From an uncultured Bacteroides sp. (lineage in GTDB: Bacteria; Bacteroidota; Bacteroidia; Cytophagales; Cyclobacteriaceae), in contig CABHOV010000046.1 of assembly GCA_902168185.1 (NCBI GenBank), positions 744,001-808,000 of the forward strand: a stretch of DNA of 64,000 nucleotides, in the 5' to 3' direction. Of the stretch, positions 1 to 8,666 are shown one piece after another. The notes below the pieces were generated by a model that searched no databases, was not told the origin of the DNA, and saw only the letters and a list, made by a program, of their open reading frames with translations. Positions within the stretch are counted from its first letter, which is position 1; each line of letters starts with the position of its first letter. The position numbers and the translations under genes were made by a program.

Positions 1-392
1 TGATCGATGGCTTTAAAAACCGAACGTTACCAATAGAGCAATGGACGCACGAAGCGCATCTCATCACCGCGCTTTGGTTCAATAAAAATTATTCTGAATT
101 TGAGGCCATCTGTTATTTACGAAGCGGCATCATTACCTATAACATCAGTGCAGGTGGCGAGAATACACCTGAAAAAGGATATCACGAAACGCTTACACTT
201 TTCTGGAGCAAGATCATACGCGATTTTATATTGAAGAATGTAAACCTGCCGTTGATAGAACTTTGCGATACACTTTTCAAAAGTGAGTGGACTTCAAAAG
301 AGCTTCCGCTTCAATTCTATACCCGTGAACTTTTATTCTCGGTACGTGCAAGAGCAACCTGGGTGGAGCCTGATAAACTAAGCCTTCGGTAG
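1..392 (+). CDS. Hypothetical protein, C-terminal part (5' end outside window)
   Basis: An open frame enters the window at base 3 and stops with TAG at 390-392, giving 129 residues with no start visible. The fragment is soluble, with no signal peptide or membrane segment. It has a conserved-looking core: a WTHEAHL-like stretch near its beginning, then LRSGIITYN, GYHET and LTLFW. I believe similar proteins of unknown function occur in other Bacteroidota, but I do not know a named family and assign no function. The downstream neighbour, a class A penicillin-binding protein, is convergent, so the context says nothing about its role. The reading frame is convincing because codon use matches the neighbouring genes and no stop interrupts it. 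Confidence 0.6.
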   Translation, partial: IDGFKNRTLPIEQWTHEAHLITALWFNKNYSEFEAICYLRSGIITYNISAGGENTPEKGYHETLTLFWSKIIRDFILKNVNLPLIELCDTLFKSEWTSKELPLQFYTRELLFSVRARATWVEPDKLSLR

Positions 393-481
393 TATATATA
401 ACATTTCGGCTATATATACGTGACTACACATCCCCCTTCTACTTCCAGTACATTTTGAATTGCATTTCGCCTACGCTACTA

Positions 482-2743
482 CTACTCTATCCTGTCGAAT
501 TCAGAGGCAGTCTCTTCTGTTTCCTCCGGACATATCAGCGATGCGCCAAGGCCGGTGGCGGGCTGTGTGAACTCACCTTTCGGGAATCCTAACTCGGAAT
601 GACGATAAACCTTCGTCATGAATTTATCGAAGACCGGAAGCGCTGATTTCCCACCGGAGCCAAAACTCCAGGATGGGAAATGAATACTCCGTTCGTCACC
701 ACCAACCCATACTCCGGTAACCAGATTATGTGTTATACCTATATACCAGCCATCGGAAGCATTATCAGTAGTACCCGTCTTGCCACCTACTTGATTGTTA
801 TCTACTACTGCGCTGCTTAGTACGCGTGAACTGCCACCTTCTTCTTCAACACCACCGCGAAGCATGTGGACCATTTTATACGCTGTGCGTTCATCGGTAG
901 CCTGCTTTTTCTCGATGGTGAAATTCTGGATAACGTTTCCGTACTTGTCTTCAATGCGGGTGATGTAATACGGCTTTATATATATACCCAGATTGACAAA
1001 GCTGCTATACGCTCCTGCCATTTCGAGTAATGAAACATCGCTCGTGCCGAGGCCGAGTGAATATACCGGATCAAGCTTGCTGGTAATCCCCAGTCGTTCT
1101 GCAAAGGCTGCTATATTTTCGGGTTTCTCACGCTCCATGAGTTGCATGGTGATGGTGTTCAACGACCGCGCCAAAGCTTGCCGCATGGTATATTTCGTGC
1201 CTGTCCCATACGTTCCATTCGAGTTCGGCACCCTATAGATCGTTCCGTTCACTTTAATAGAAGGCGATATATCCTGGAACAGATCGCAGGGTGAGTAGCC
1301 ATCTTCTATAGCCTTGCCATATACAAATGCCTTAAATGTAGATCCTGGCTGACGCTTCGCCTGGCGTACGTGATCAAATTTGAAATACGTATGGTTGATA
1401 CCTCCTACCCATGCTTTGATCTCACCGGTCTTTGGATTCATAGACACCATTCCGGTTTGAAGAAAACGGTTATAGTATCGTAAGGAATCCATTGTGCTGA
1501 GCAATGTATCACGATCGCCACGCCAGGTAAAAACACGCATGTGCTTTTTACGATTCAGTTCGATGCGGACCGAATCATCATCTTTACCATAGTGCTTCAC
1601 CAGGTTTTTATATAGCTGCAGTCGCTTCACTTTCCGCTCAAGGAAATCCTTCATCTCCGTGCCCTGCGCATTTACCCACGGATTGCGCGACCCCCAGGCC
1701 TTGTCAAAATCGTGTTGAAGTTTGCGCATATGCTCAGCCATTGCTTCTTCTGCCAGGCGCTGCATGCGACTGTCAATCGTAGTATATATTTTCAATCCGG
1801 ACTCAACAAGGTTATAGTTATGTTCCTTACACCAAGCTTGCAAATCGTTCTGAAGGATCGTCCGGAAATAAGTTGCTATACCACTGTTGTGCGTGGGCAC
1901 AGAAAAATTGAGCTGTAACGGAAGTGCACTGAGTGAATCATACTTCGCATCAGATATATAGTTATGCTGCGCCAGCTTATATAGTACATCATTGCGTTTC
2001 TTCTTGGCGCGCTCCGGATAATCGATTGGATTAAAACGGCTGGTTCCTTGCAACATTCCTACCAGCAGTGCCGCTTCTGGTATCGTAAGCGCCTTCGGCT
2101 GCTTATTAAAATAGGTTTCAGTTGCTATCTTGATTCCGTATGCGTTATTATTAAAGGGCACCGTATTCAGATATAGGGCAATGATCTCCTCTTTTGTAAA
2201 AGTCTTTTCAAGCTTTACAGCAATGATCCATTCTTTTGTTTTACTGATCAGCAATTCTACCGGTGTACCCAGCGAAGACAATTTACCCTGGAGTTCTTTG
2301 CCTCGTGTTCTGAATAAATTCTTTGCTGTTTGCTGTGTTAACGTACTTCCCCCTCCTTGTGAATTCAATGTTACAAACCCTTTGAGTACGCGCAGATACG
2401 ACCAGAAATCCATACCAGCATGTTCATAAAAACGATGGTCTTCAGAAATCAGAAGTGTCTTTACCAATAGCGGTGGAAGCTGTTCAAAAGTTACCTGACT
2501 GCGGTTATATGTAAAATACCGTCCGAGTGAAGCGCCATCTGCCGAGATGACTTCCGAAGACAAGTCATTCTCAGGGTTCTCGATTTCCCGCAAGCTTGGC
2601 AGCGGCCCGAACAGATCAAATGGATTTTCGATGACGAGGTATACATACAACGGCATGCCTACTACAAAAGCGAAGAAGAGAATCCAGATGGCTTTGACAA
2701 TCTTTTTGAACCAAGGCTTTTTGATTTGTAAAAAACGACTCAT
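482..2743 (-). CDS. Class A penicillin-binding protein (PBP1A-type transglycosylase/transpeptidase)
   Basis: A bifunctional peptidoglycan synthase of 753 residues, anchored in the inner membrane by one N-terminal segment (about 16-38) with its catalytic domains in the periplasm. The GT51 glycosyltransferase comes first: EDHRFYEHAG at 101-110 carries the catalytic Glu, and GGSTLTQQ at 131-138 is the second family motif. The transpeptidase follows with SxxK at Ser468 (STFK), SxN at Ser527 (SLN) and KTGT at 655-658, so both activities look intact. Length is usual for PBP1A. The start is ATG at 2741-2743. The gene stands alone, downstream of the SusD terminator and convergent with the left-edge gene. 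mrcA/ponA naming would be by analogy only. Confidence 0.95.
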   Translation of the reverse strand: MSRFLQIKKPWFKKIVKAIWILFFAFVVGMPLYVYLVIENPFDLFGPLPSLREIENPENDLSSEVISADGASLGRYFTYNRSQVTFEQLPPLLVKTLLISEDHRFYEHAGMDFWSYLRVLKGFVTLNSQGGGSTLTQQTAKNLFRTRGKELQGKLSSLGTPVELLISKTKEWIIAVKLEKTFTKEEIIALYLNTVPFNNNAYGIKIATETYFNKQPKALTIPEAALLVGMLQGTSRFNPIDYPERAKKKRNDVLYKLAQHNYISDAKYDSLSALPLQLNFSVPTHNSGIATYFRTILQNDLQAWCKEHNYNLVESGLKIYTTIDSRMQRLAEEAMAEHMRKLQHDFDKAWGSRNPWVNAQGTEMKDFLERKVKRLQLYKNLVKHYGKDDDSVRIELNRKKHMRVFTWRGDRDTLLSTMDSLRYYNRFLQTGMVSMNPKTGEIKAWVGGINHTYFKFDHVRQAKRQPGSTFKAFVYGKAIEDGYSPCDLFQDISPSIKVNGTIYRVPNSNGTYGTGTKYTMRQALARSLNTITMQLMEREKPENIAAFAERLGITSKLDPVYSLGLGTSDVSLLEMAGAYSSFVNLGIYIKPYYITRIEDKYGNVIQNFTIEKKQATDERTAYKMVHMLRGGVEEEGGSSRVLSSAVVDNNQVGGKTGTTDNASDGWYIGITHNLVTGVWVGGDERSIHFPSWSFGSGGKSALPVFDKFMTKVYRHSELGFPKGEFTQPATGLGASLICPEETEETASEFDRIE

Positions 2744-2942
2744 TCGAGACTAAAGGGTTTATGGCAGAGAGATTTCAACAGGTCAATTATCGCCTGAAGT
2801 ACTTTAATCTTTTCGGAGAAAACAAGGGGCTGGCTATATTTCAAATCGACCTCCGGGGTATGAGCAACCTTATGAGATGAAAACGGGAAGAATTAACATA
2901 GCAGAATATGTGCTGCTGGAATATATAGTTTCAAAAACGATT

Positions 2943-2980
2943 AAAAAAAAGGGGCTGCCAAGTAGTGTTGACAAGCCCCC
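2943..2980 (-). terminator. Rho-independent terminator after susD
   Basis: Read on the minus strand, a GC-rich hairpin (GGGGCT at 2951-2956 pairing with AGCCCC at 2974-2979) is followed directly by eight T residues (A run at 2943-2950 on the plus strand). It begins about 20 bases after the SusD stop codon and would close the SusCD transcript before the PBP gene. Confidence 0.75.
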
Positions 2981-2999
2981 CTAACCCAAATCAAATTAT

Positions 3000-4577
3000 T
3001 TAGTAACCATCATTTTGCTCCAGTAAAGGATTCAATTGCCTGGCGTTAGTCGGAATCGGATAAAGACGTTTTCGCACATCTGAATCTGTTTTGAATCCCC
3101 ATGAGTCCTCGAACTTTCCAAAGCGAATCATATCATTCCTGTGCCAATTCTCTCCTACAAATTCGCGCGCACGTTCTTCATATATAAATTCAAGATCTAC
3201 GTCTGCCAATGCATCTGCAGTCGTGCGCTTGCTGCGCACTTCATTCACCAACGATACGGGTGTATGTCCCTGGGTTGCCGTTCCGCCACGCAAAATTGCT
3301 TCCGCTTTCATCAGCAATATATCTGAGTAACGGAAGACCGGTACATCTGTATTTTGATTCCGGTTCGATGAAGTGCTATCCGGATAATACTTTATACTTC
3401 TATACCCCATGTTCCATGACTTTTCATCGTTACCCGTATCAAACGGACGTGTACCGCGAAGCTCAATATTAGGTGTCAGTTCAACGTGATACACAATAGG
3501 GTCTTTTGCATCCGATCCGGTATACGTTTCATCAAAACCAATTTTAGTAGTATTCACGGTAATGGGTGTGCCATTGAAGAAGTATTGCTTACCCGTTAAC
3601 CAAAGTTGTGTACGGATATCATCCGGGTCATCGAAGTATGCATAGAACGATGGGATCGTACTCATCGGTGCACTCGGATCGTAGTTCAAACTATATTTCT
3701 TTCTTAAGGAACGTGGCAGCCAATACCGGTTATGAAGCATATAGCCATTGGGTGTTGTGGGATTAAAAGGAACTGCAAAGATGAATTCCTTTATGGACGG
3801 ACCGTTGTTAAAGAAAAACATTTTCTTATAGTCACTCTCCACCTGGTAATCTCCTGCGTTGATCACACTGTCGCATGCAATGATAGCATCGTTCAACCGA
3901 TTCGTTCCGTTATATACTGTAGCATTGAGATACATCTTGGCAAGCAAGGCATAGGCAGTATATTTATTCGGACGTCCATACGTTGGCAAGCCTGTCTCAC
4001 TGCTTAAGTACGGAAGTGATTCCTGGATTTCATTTTCTATAAATGTAAATACTTCTTCGCGTGGCGTTGTACCAGGAGGTGTAACATCACCAAATTTTGT
4101 CACAACCGGTATATTTCCCCACAGGTCCATCATCATATAGTATGTCAATGCCCGCAACACGCGAAGTTCAGCTATCGCTTTAAGTCTATCGGCATCATCA
4201 CCTTCACCGATGAGCTCAATCACTTTGTTTGTATTGGCAATCACGTTGCTCAAATAATTCCAGGTATCCAATACAAAACCGTGATCGGCTGTCCAGGTAT
4301 GTTTATGAAGTTGCTCATAGCGCCCTTGATCGTACCAGTTTCCACCGCGTGCAGGCATAATGGCTTCATCGGTGCTGAGTGTTTGCAAGAACCAATACTT
4401 GATCGCATAGTCAAAACGGAATGCGCTATAGGCAGCCGCTGCTGCTGCTATATAGTGTTCTTCACGGGTGGGAAAGTTGTCCTCCGTTAATTGTGTAGAT
4501 ATATCCAGCTCAAGATCATGACACGAATTGAGTGTTGTAGCGAGAATGATTACGAGTATATATTTTATACGTTTCAT
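3000..4577 (-). CDS. SusD/RagB-family outer-membrane nutrient-binding lipoprotein
   Basis: Surface lipoprotein that captures oligosaccharides or peptides and hands them to its SusC partner, encoded immediately upstream. The 525-residue protein starts best at ATG 4575-4577. That gives a short lipoprotein signal with the lipobox ending in Cys19 (TTLNSC). An in-frame ATG 11 codons earlier overlaps the SusC stop and is less likely. Family features include an N-terminal TPR-like helical part with IANTNKVIEL and AELRVLRALTYYMMMDLWG, and a C-terminal VFRYSDILLMKAEAI stretch. The gene follows susC with about 30 bases between them, so they form one operon. No glycosidase, peptidase or sensor is beside the pair, so the substrate cannot be guessed. 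Confidence 0.93.
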   Translation of the reverse strand: MKRIKYILVIILATTLNSCHDLELDISTQLTEDNFPTREEHYIAAAAAAYSAFRFDYAIKYWFLQTLSTDEAIMPARGGNWYDQGRYEQLHKHTWTADHGFVLDTWNYLSNVIANTNKVIELIGEGDDADRLKAIAELRVLRALTYYMMMDLWGNIPVVTKFGDVTPPGTTPREEVFTFIENEIQESLPYLSSETGLPTYGRPNKYTAYALLAKMYLNATVYNGTNRLNDAIIACDSVINAGDYQVESDYKKMFFFNNGPSIKEFIFAVPFNPTTPNGYMLHNRYWLPRSLRKKYSLNYDPSAPMSTIPSFYAYFDDPDDIRTQLWLTGKQYFFNGTPITVNTTKIGFDETYTGSDAKDPIVYHVELTPNIELRGTRPFDTGNDEKSWNMGYRSIKYYPDSTSSNRNQNTDVPVFRYSDILLMKAEAILRGGTATQGHTPVSLVNEVRSKRTTADALADVDLEFIYEERAREFVGENWHRNDMIRFGKFEDSWGFKTDSDVRKRLYPIPTNARQLNPLLEQNDGY

Positions 4578-4609
4578 TGGATTTATTTTTAGGTTCAACT
4601 CAGGCCGCA

Positions 4610-7600
4610 TTAAAAAGAAGCATTTACGCCTACCAGGAATGTGCGAGTCTTCGGATAAAAATTCCGGGCATCTACACCGGGTGCGGTACCACCCTGGTTG
4701 ATCTCCGGATCTATACCTTTATAGTTGGTTATCAAAAACAAGTTATTAACCGAAACGTATAGGCGTAATCGTTTAACGTCTTGTCCCAGGTTTTTGAAAT
4801 TATACCCCAGCGTTGCATTGTCCAATCGCACATAATTTCCACTTTCCATAAAGCGTGAAGAGTAACGATACGAGTTAAAATCATTTGCAGATTCAGACGC
4901 AGCATCCACAGGGATGTTGTTGATTGTTGCTGTACCGGGTCTGAATAAATCAGCACGCGTTACGTTCATGATCTTGTTTCCAAAAACGCCACGAAAGAAA
5001 AGATTCAGATCGAAATTTTTATAGCGGAGATTATTTGTCCAGCCCAGCAATAACTTAGGTTGTGCATTGCCGAGAACCTGGTAATCAGCAACAGACAACT
5101 GCGTTGGATCCGAAGTTAACGTGCCATCACTGTTTACATATTGCGAAACACCACTCTCATTTTTTCCGGCATATTTATAGGTATAGAATGTACCGATCGG
5201 TTGTCCACTCATCAAAACCTGGATTGATGCCCCGGATTGTCCACCGCCATCAGGTGTAAAGATCCGTATACTATCGGCTTTGAAAACATCGTTCGATAGC
5301 GTTACAATCTTGTTTTTATTATGCGCCAGGTTAAGGGTGGTGTGCCAGCTGAAATCAGCTTTGCTCACTACGTTCGAACTCAGCGATAGCTCATATCCTC
5401 TGTTGGATACTTCACCTACGTTCGCAACCAGTTGTGAATACAAATACTGGTTCGTATTTACAGGGTAAGGATATATAACGTCGGTTGTACGTTTGTCATA
5501 TACTTCCAACGAGCCACTCACCTTATCTGATAGTATAGAAAAATCAAGACCTATATTGGCCGTTGCTGTTTTCTCCCAACGCAAATCAGGGTTTTCATTT
5601 TGAATAGCACTAATGGCATTGATCGTGTTGCCCAGGTACTCCGTAGTGCCTACAAAGCCATAGAGCAATCTTGAAGTATAGGCGTTAAACCCTGATGAGT
5701 TCCCTGTAACACCGTAGCTGGCGCGCAGCTTCAGGTCACTAACTATACTTACATTATCCATAAATGCTTCTTTGGAAATTCTCCATCCTGCACCAACGGA
5801 TGGAAAGTATCCCCACCGGTGATTTACACCAAACGCAGATGAACCATCTCTTCGCACCGATACCTGGAGTAAAAAGCGTTCGTCATAATCATATTTAACG
5901 CGAACGAAATCAGAGATCAACCGTATTTGATCATATAGACTTGGTCCGTAGTTCACACGAAAATCTTTGATCGCATAGGGATTACCGAGACCTAAGTTAT
6001 TATAGGTTAAATCATCCGTAAGAAAATTGGTGCTGGAGGTTTGAAAGCCATCACCATTTGTATTCTCTTGCCAGGAATAGCCCAATACAGCATTCACAGC
6101 GTGTCTGCCAAATTCTTTATCCCAGGATATATAGTTCTCAAAAATGATATTGGTATACTGATACGTATTGCGCACGGCTAATCCATCTCTACCAGAGATA
6201 TTAATATTCGTTGGATTTTCCGGAGGATCGGGTGTACTTCTTACACTCTCAAATGTATTGGTAAAGTAACTGTTATAGTAAGCGCCATAATTTGTTGTTA
6301 ACCTTTGATAAGAAGCCTGAAGATTATACTTCAGGTTGAAAGGTAATTGGAGCTGTGCGCTAAACGACCCTAATATAGTATTGTACTTGGAACGCTCCTC
6401 TGCATTTTCCAGCATAGCCACAGGGTTGTAATCGGTGTTGTGGTTATTGCTGGTAAATTCGAAATACGTATTATCAGCGTTTCGCACAGGAACCGTTGGC
6501 AGAAAACTTACCATCTGTGATAACACTGTGTTGCGATACGGAATATATTTAGCATCGCTGAATGAATTGGTTAACGAGATGCCTAGTTTCAGTTTATCGC
6601 GAAATGCTTTCTGTTCTACAGCCAGCTTTGCTATAATTCTTTTCAGACCGCTTTCGCGAATCACACCTTCCTGGTTAAAGTAATTCAGACTCGCGATATA
6701 AGTTGTTTTATCGCCACCACCACTCAGGGAAAGATTATGATTATGCGAAACCGCTGTGCTGCGTTGTACTTCCTTCTGCCAGTTGGTATTTGCGCCAACG
6801 TCATCAGCCGGATTGAACGCAAGTCCGTTATCCATTACAAAATTACGGAGTTGATTTGCATCCATCATTTCATATTCATGCGACACTTTGTCGATGCCAA
6901 CGTAGCCGCTATAGGTTAACAAGCCATCCCCTTTTGTCGGGCGTTTTGTCGTGACTATAATTACACCATTCGCACCACGGTTTCCATATATAGCAGTGGC
7001 GGAAGCATCCTTCAATACATCAATAGACGTTATATCATCTGGAGCAATAAGGGATATATCCGCTCCTATAACACCATCAATTACAAACAATGGTGACTGC
7101 GCACCGTCACGCAACGTAGAGGCTCCACGCAGAACAATGGCGGCTGCACGGTTGGGATCTCCGCTACGTGATATATTAAGACCCGGTACTTTCCCCTGTA
7201 GCAGTTGCCCTACATCACTGATCGCACCGCGATTCAAATCTTCTGTCTTAATAGTACTGATTGCGCTGGTAAGATTTTTACGTGACTCTGTTCCATATCC
7301 AACCACCACGATTTCAGTCAAGGTGGTAATATCCTCCATCAAGAGCATATCAATTACAGTCCTTCCATTTACAGGAACTTCCTCTGCAAGAAAGCCTATA
7401 AATGAAAACACGAGCGTTGCACTTTCATTCGGCACAGTGATAAAATAATTTCCATCAGCATCTGTAGTAGCACCACTGCCAGTACCTTTTACCTGAATGG
7501 AAACACCCGGCAGAGGGCCATCGCTCGAAGTAACTTTTCCTTTGACTTGTAACGTACTTTGTGCCGCTACATCATCACTTAAAAATCCGGTTATACTAAA

Positions 7601-7633
7601 TAACAGGATTAACCATAGGTACAATTTTCTCAT
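4610..7633 (-). CDS. SusC/RagA-family TonB-dependent outer-membrane transporter
   Basis: A 1007-residue outer-membrane importer energised by TonB. Order: signal peptide (about 1-24, ending near VAAQ), a carboxypeptidase-regulatory-like domain (about 28-105, with GKVTSSDGPLPGVSI), a plug domain (about 110-230, with LLQGKVPGLNI, LRGAS and PLFVIDGV), then a long beta-barrel ending in an aromatic residue (VGVNASF). The plug and barrel motifs are those of the SusC/RagA subfamily rather than of siderophore receptors. Its SusD partner follows at once. The 5' region carries a strong hairpin (7761-7795). No ECF sigma/anti-sigma pair is adjacent and there is no N-terminal signalling extension, so regulation by trans-envelope signalling is not indicated. 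Confidence 0.95.
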   Translation of the reverse strand: MRKLYLWLILLFSITGFLSDDVAAQSTLQVKGKVTSSDGPLPGVSIQVKGTGSGATTDADGNYFITVPNESATLVFSFIGFLAEEVPVNGRTVIDMLLMEDITTLTEIVVVGYGTESRKNLTSAISTIKTEDLNRGAISDVGQLLQGKVPGLNISRSGDPNRAAAIVLRGASTLRDGAQSPLFVIDGVIGADISLIAPDDITSIDVLKDASATAIYGNRGANGVIIVTTKRPTKGDGLLTYSGYVGIDKVSHEYEMMDANQLRNFVMDNGLAFNPADDVGANTNWQKEVQRSTAVSHNHNLSLSGGGDKTTYIASLNYFNQEGVIRESGLKRIIAKLAVEQKAFRDKLKLGISLTNSFSDAKYIPYRNTVLSQMVSFLPTVPVRNADNTYFEFTSNNHNTDYNPVAMLENAEERSKYNTILGSFSAQLQLPFNLKYNLQASYQRLTTNYGAYYNSYFTNTFESVRSTPDPPENPTNINISGRDGLAVRNTYQYTNIIFENYISWDKEFGRHAVNAVLGYSWQENTNGDGFQTSSTNFLTDDLTYNNLGLGNPYAIKDFRVNYGPSLYDQIRLISDFVRVKYDYDERFLLQVSVRRDGSSAFGVNHRWGYFPSVGAGWRISKEAFMDNVSIVSDLKLRASYGVTGNSSGFNAYTSRLLYGFVGTTEYLGNTINAISAIQNENPDLRWEKTATANIGLDFSILSDKVSGSLEVYDKRTTDVIYPYPVNTNQYLYSQLVANVGEVSNRGYELSLSSNVVSKADFSWHTTLNLAHNKNKIVTLSNDVFKADSIRIFTPDGGGQSGASIQVLMSGQPIGTFYTYKYAGKNESGVSQYVNSDGTLTSDPTQLSVADYQVLGNAQPKLLLGWTNNLRYKNFDLNLFFRGVFGNKIMNVTRADLFRPGTATINNIPVDAASESANDFNSYRYSSRFMESGNYVRLDNATLGYNFKNLGQDVKRLRLYVSVNNLFLITNYKGIDPEINQGGTAPGVDARNFYPKTRTFLVGVNASF

Positions 7634-7760
7634 AGGCTTAATTGGTTTGGGTAAACAATTGTGGACTTAACACGATACGAACATGACGATTAAAGAGGAG
7701 TTATTCCAACGCAATTCATACTTTACTTACGAAACCGGTTTCGCAGAGTGCAATGCTATA

Positions 7761-7795
7761 TGCAACTTCTTCGCAACAAATTGCGAAGAAGTGCA
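7761..7795 (-). promoter_or_regulatory. Strong hairpin upstream of susC
   Basis: ACTTCTTCGCAA (7765-7776) and TTGCGAAGAAGT (7781-7792) form a perfect 12-bp stem around a CAAA loop. Beyond a single bulged A the pairing continues for three more bases (TGC/GCA). It lies about 130 bases upstream of the susC start and has no T run, so it reads as an operator or a leader-RNA structure rather than a terminator. The role is inferred. Confidence 0.5.
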
Positions 7796-7917
7796 AAGTG
7801 CACAGATATATAGGTTACAACGCACGATTGATGACGTTACTCCTCAGATGTATGTTATTTGGAAGCATAGCAATGACACCTTCTCATGATGAAGTATACA
7901 TATCACTACCCTAATAT

Positions 7918-7935
7918 CCTAAATATGTGTTTAGG
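7918..7935. promoter_or_regulatory. Inverted repeat CCTAAA-N6-TTTAGG upstream of DUF4142 gene
   Basis: CCTAAA (7918-7923) and TTTAGG (7930-7935) are perfect complements separated by six bases, 36 bases before the DUF4142 start. The geometry suits a dimeric repressor site, but no regulator is adjacent. Confidence 0.3.
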
Positions 7936-7940
7936 CATAG

Positions 7941-7964
7941 TATTTTAAATCATGCTTTAAAATA
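7941..7964. promoter_or_regulatory. Nine-base inverted repeat just before the DUF4142 start
   Basis: TATTTTAAA (7941-7949) and TTTAAAATA (7956-7964) are perfect complements around TCATGC, ending seven bases before the ATG. It could be an operator or a hairpin covering the translation start. It is AT-only in its arms, so chance is not excluded. Confidence 0.35.
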
Positions 7965-7971
7965 TAGATAT

Positions 7972-8529
7972 ATGAAAAAGCCAAAGCACACTATATTGCT
8001 CTTCACAGTAACACTGGCAGGTATATGGGGATGTGCTACATCTGATAGAGATAATGTGGACAAGGCACAAAAAATAAATGCGCAGAAAGTTACGAGTGAA
8101 GATGTATCTGAATTTCTAACGGAGGCGGCAGACGCACGCATGATGGGAATAGAAGAAGGCAAGCTTGCCAGAGAACATGCTACTTCCAAAGCTATACAAG
8201 AGTATGGCGAATGGATGATTCGTGATCAGAAAAAGTTATTGGCTGAAATCAAAAAACTTGCAGCCGAGAAAGAGATCGAACTACCACAAACAATAAGTGA
8301 AGATAAAAAAGATGGACTTGAAGACCTGAAGAAAAAACGTGACAGAGATTTTGATCGGAAATTTTACAGGATGATGAAGATCGATCACAAACGCGATCTC
8401 AAGGAATTTGAAGAAGCCACAAAACTTAATGATGCTGAAGTAGCCGACTTCGCAGCAAAATATACTCCCGTTATCAAGGCTCACCTGGAACACTTAAAGA
8501 ATATTAATCCTCAGCAAGCAGAACTTTGA
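7972..8529 (+). CDS. DUF4142 lipoprotein (predicted ferritin-like fold)
   Basis: A 185-residue lipoprotein. I place the start at ATG 7972 (MKKPKH) because it gives a clean lipoprotein signal with the lipobox LAGIWGC. An upstream in-frame ATG at 7927 would bury the signal. The mature part is nearly all charged alpha-helix. It includes ADARMMGIEEGKLAREHA and the later FYRMMKIDHKRDLKEFEEA, whose HxxD/E-rich helices match the DUF4142 family (putative outer-membrane or periplasmic proteins of ferritin-like fold, function unknown). The gene is a single transcription unit ended by the hairpin at 8608-8635. Members of this family are often linked to stress or the envelope; that is association, not evidence here. 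Confidence 0.8.
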   Translation: MKKPKHTILLFTVTLAGIWGCATSDRDNVDKAQKINAQKVTSEDVSEFLTEAADARMMGIEEGKLAREHATSKAIQEYGEWMIRDQKKLLAEIKKLAAEKEIELPQTISEDKKDGLEDLKKKRDRDFDRKFYRMMKIDHKRDLKEFEEATKLNDAEVADFAAKYTPVIKAHLEHLKNINPQQAEL

Positions 8530-8607
8530 GATTTGTAAAGGTGGATAGAGATTAAGAATAGAAGGATGCATGGGTGTATATAAATCGTTATATCGAGATA
8601 CAAAACG

Positions 8608-8640
8608 AAAGGGTGTAATTTCCATTACACCCTTTTTGTT
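8608..8640. terminator. Bidirectional terminator
   Basis: A perfect 12-bp stem, AAAGGGTGTAAT (8608-8619) with ATTACACCCTTT (8624-8635), closes on TTCC and is followed by TTTTTG on the plus strand. On the minus strand it is followed by CGTTTTG. It sits between the convergent DUF4142 and RND pump genes and can serve both. Confidence 0.8.
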
Positions 8641-8666
8641 TATATAGTTTAAGATCTTTAATCCTC

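Larger units (their letters stand above)
7634..7971. other. Divergent intergenic region between susC and the DUF4142 gene
   Basis: About 340 bases separate the divergent starts. The stretch holds a strong hairpin on the susC side (7761-7795) and two inverted repeats on the DUF4142 side (7918-7935 and 7941-7964). A 68-codon plus-strand frame at 7683-7889 lacks any recognisable feature, is disrupted in character by the hairpin and is probably chance. I could not place a convincing promoter for either gene. Confidence 0.55.

Noticed and set aside
2761-2880. A 39-codon plus-strand frame between the PBP and SusD genes
   Set aside because: It opposes both flanking genes, has no recognisable feature and no conserved-looking start context; probably chance.
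7683-7889. A 68-codon plus-strand frame upstream of susC
   Set aside because: No signal, family or coding pattern; it spans the strong hairpin and lies where the susC leader must be.
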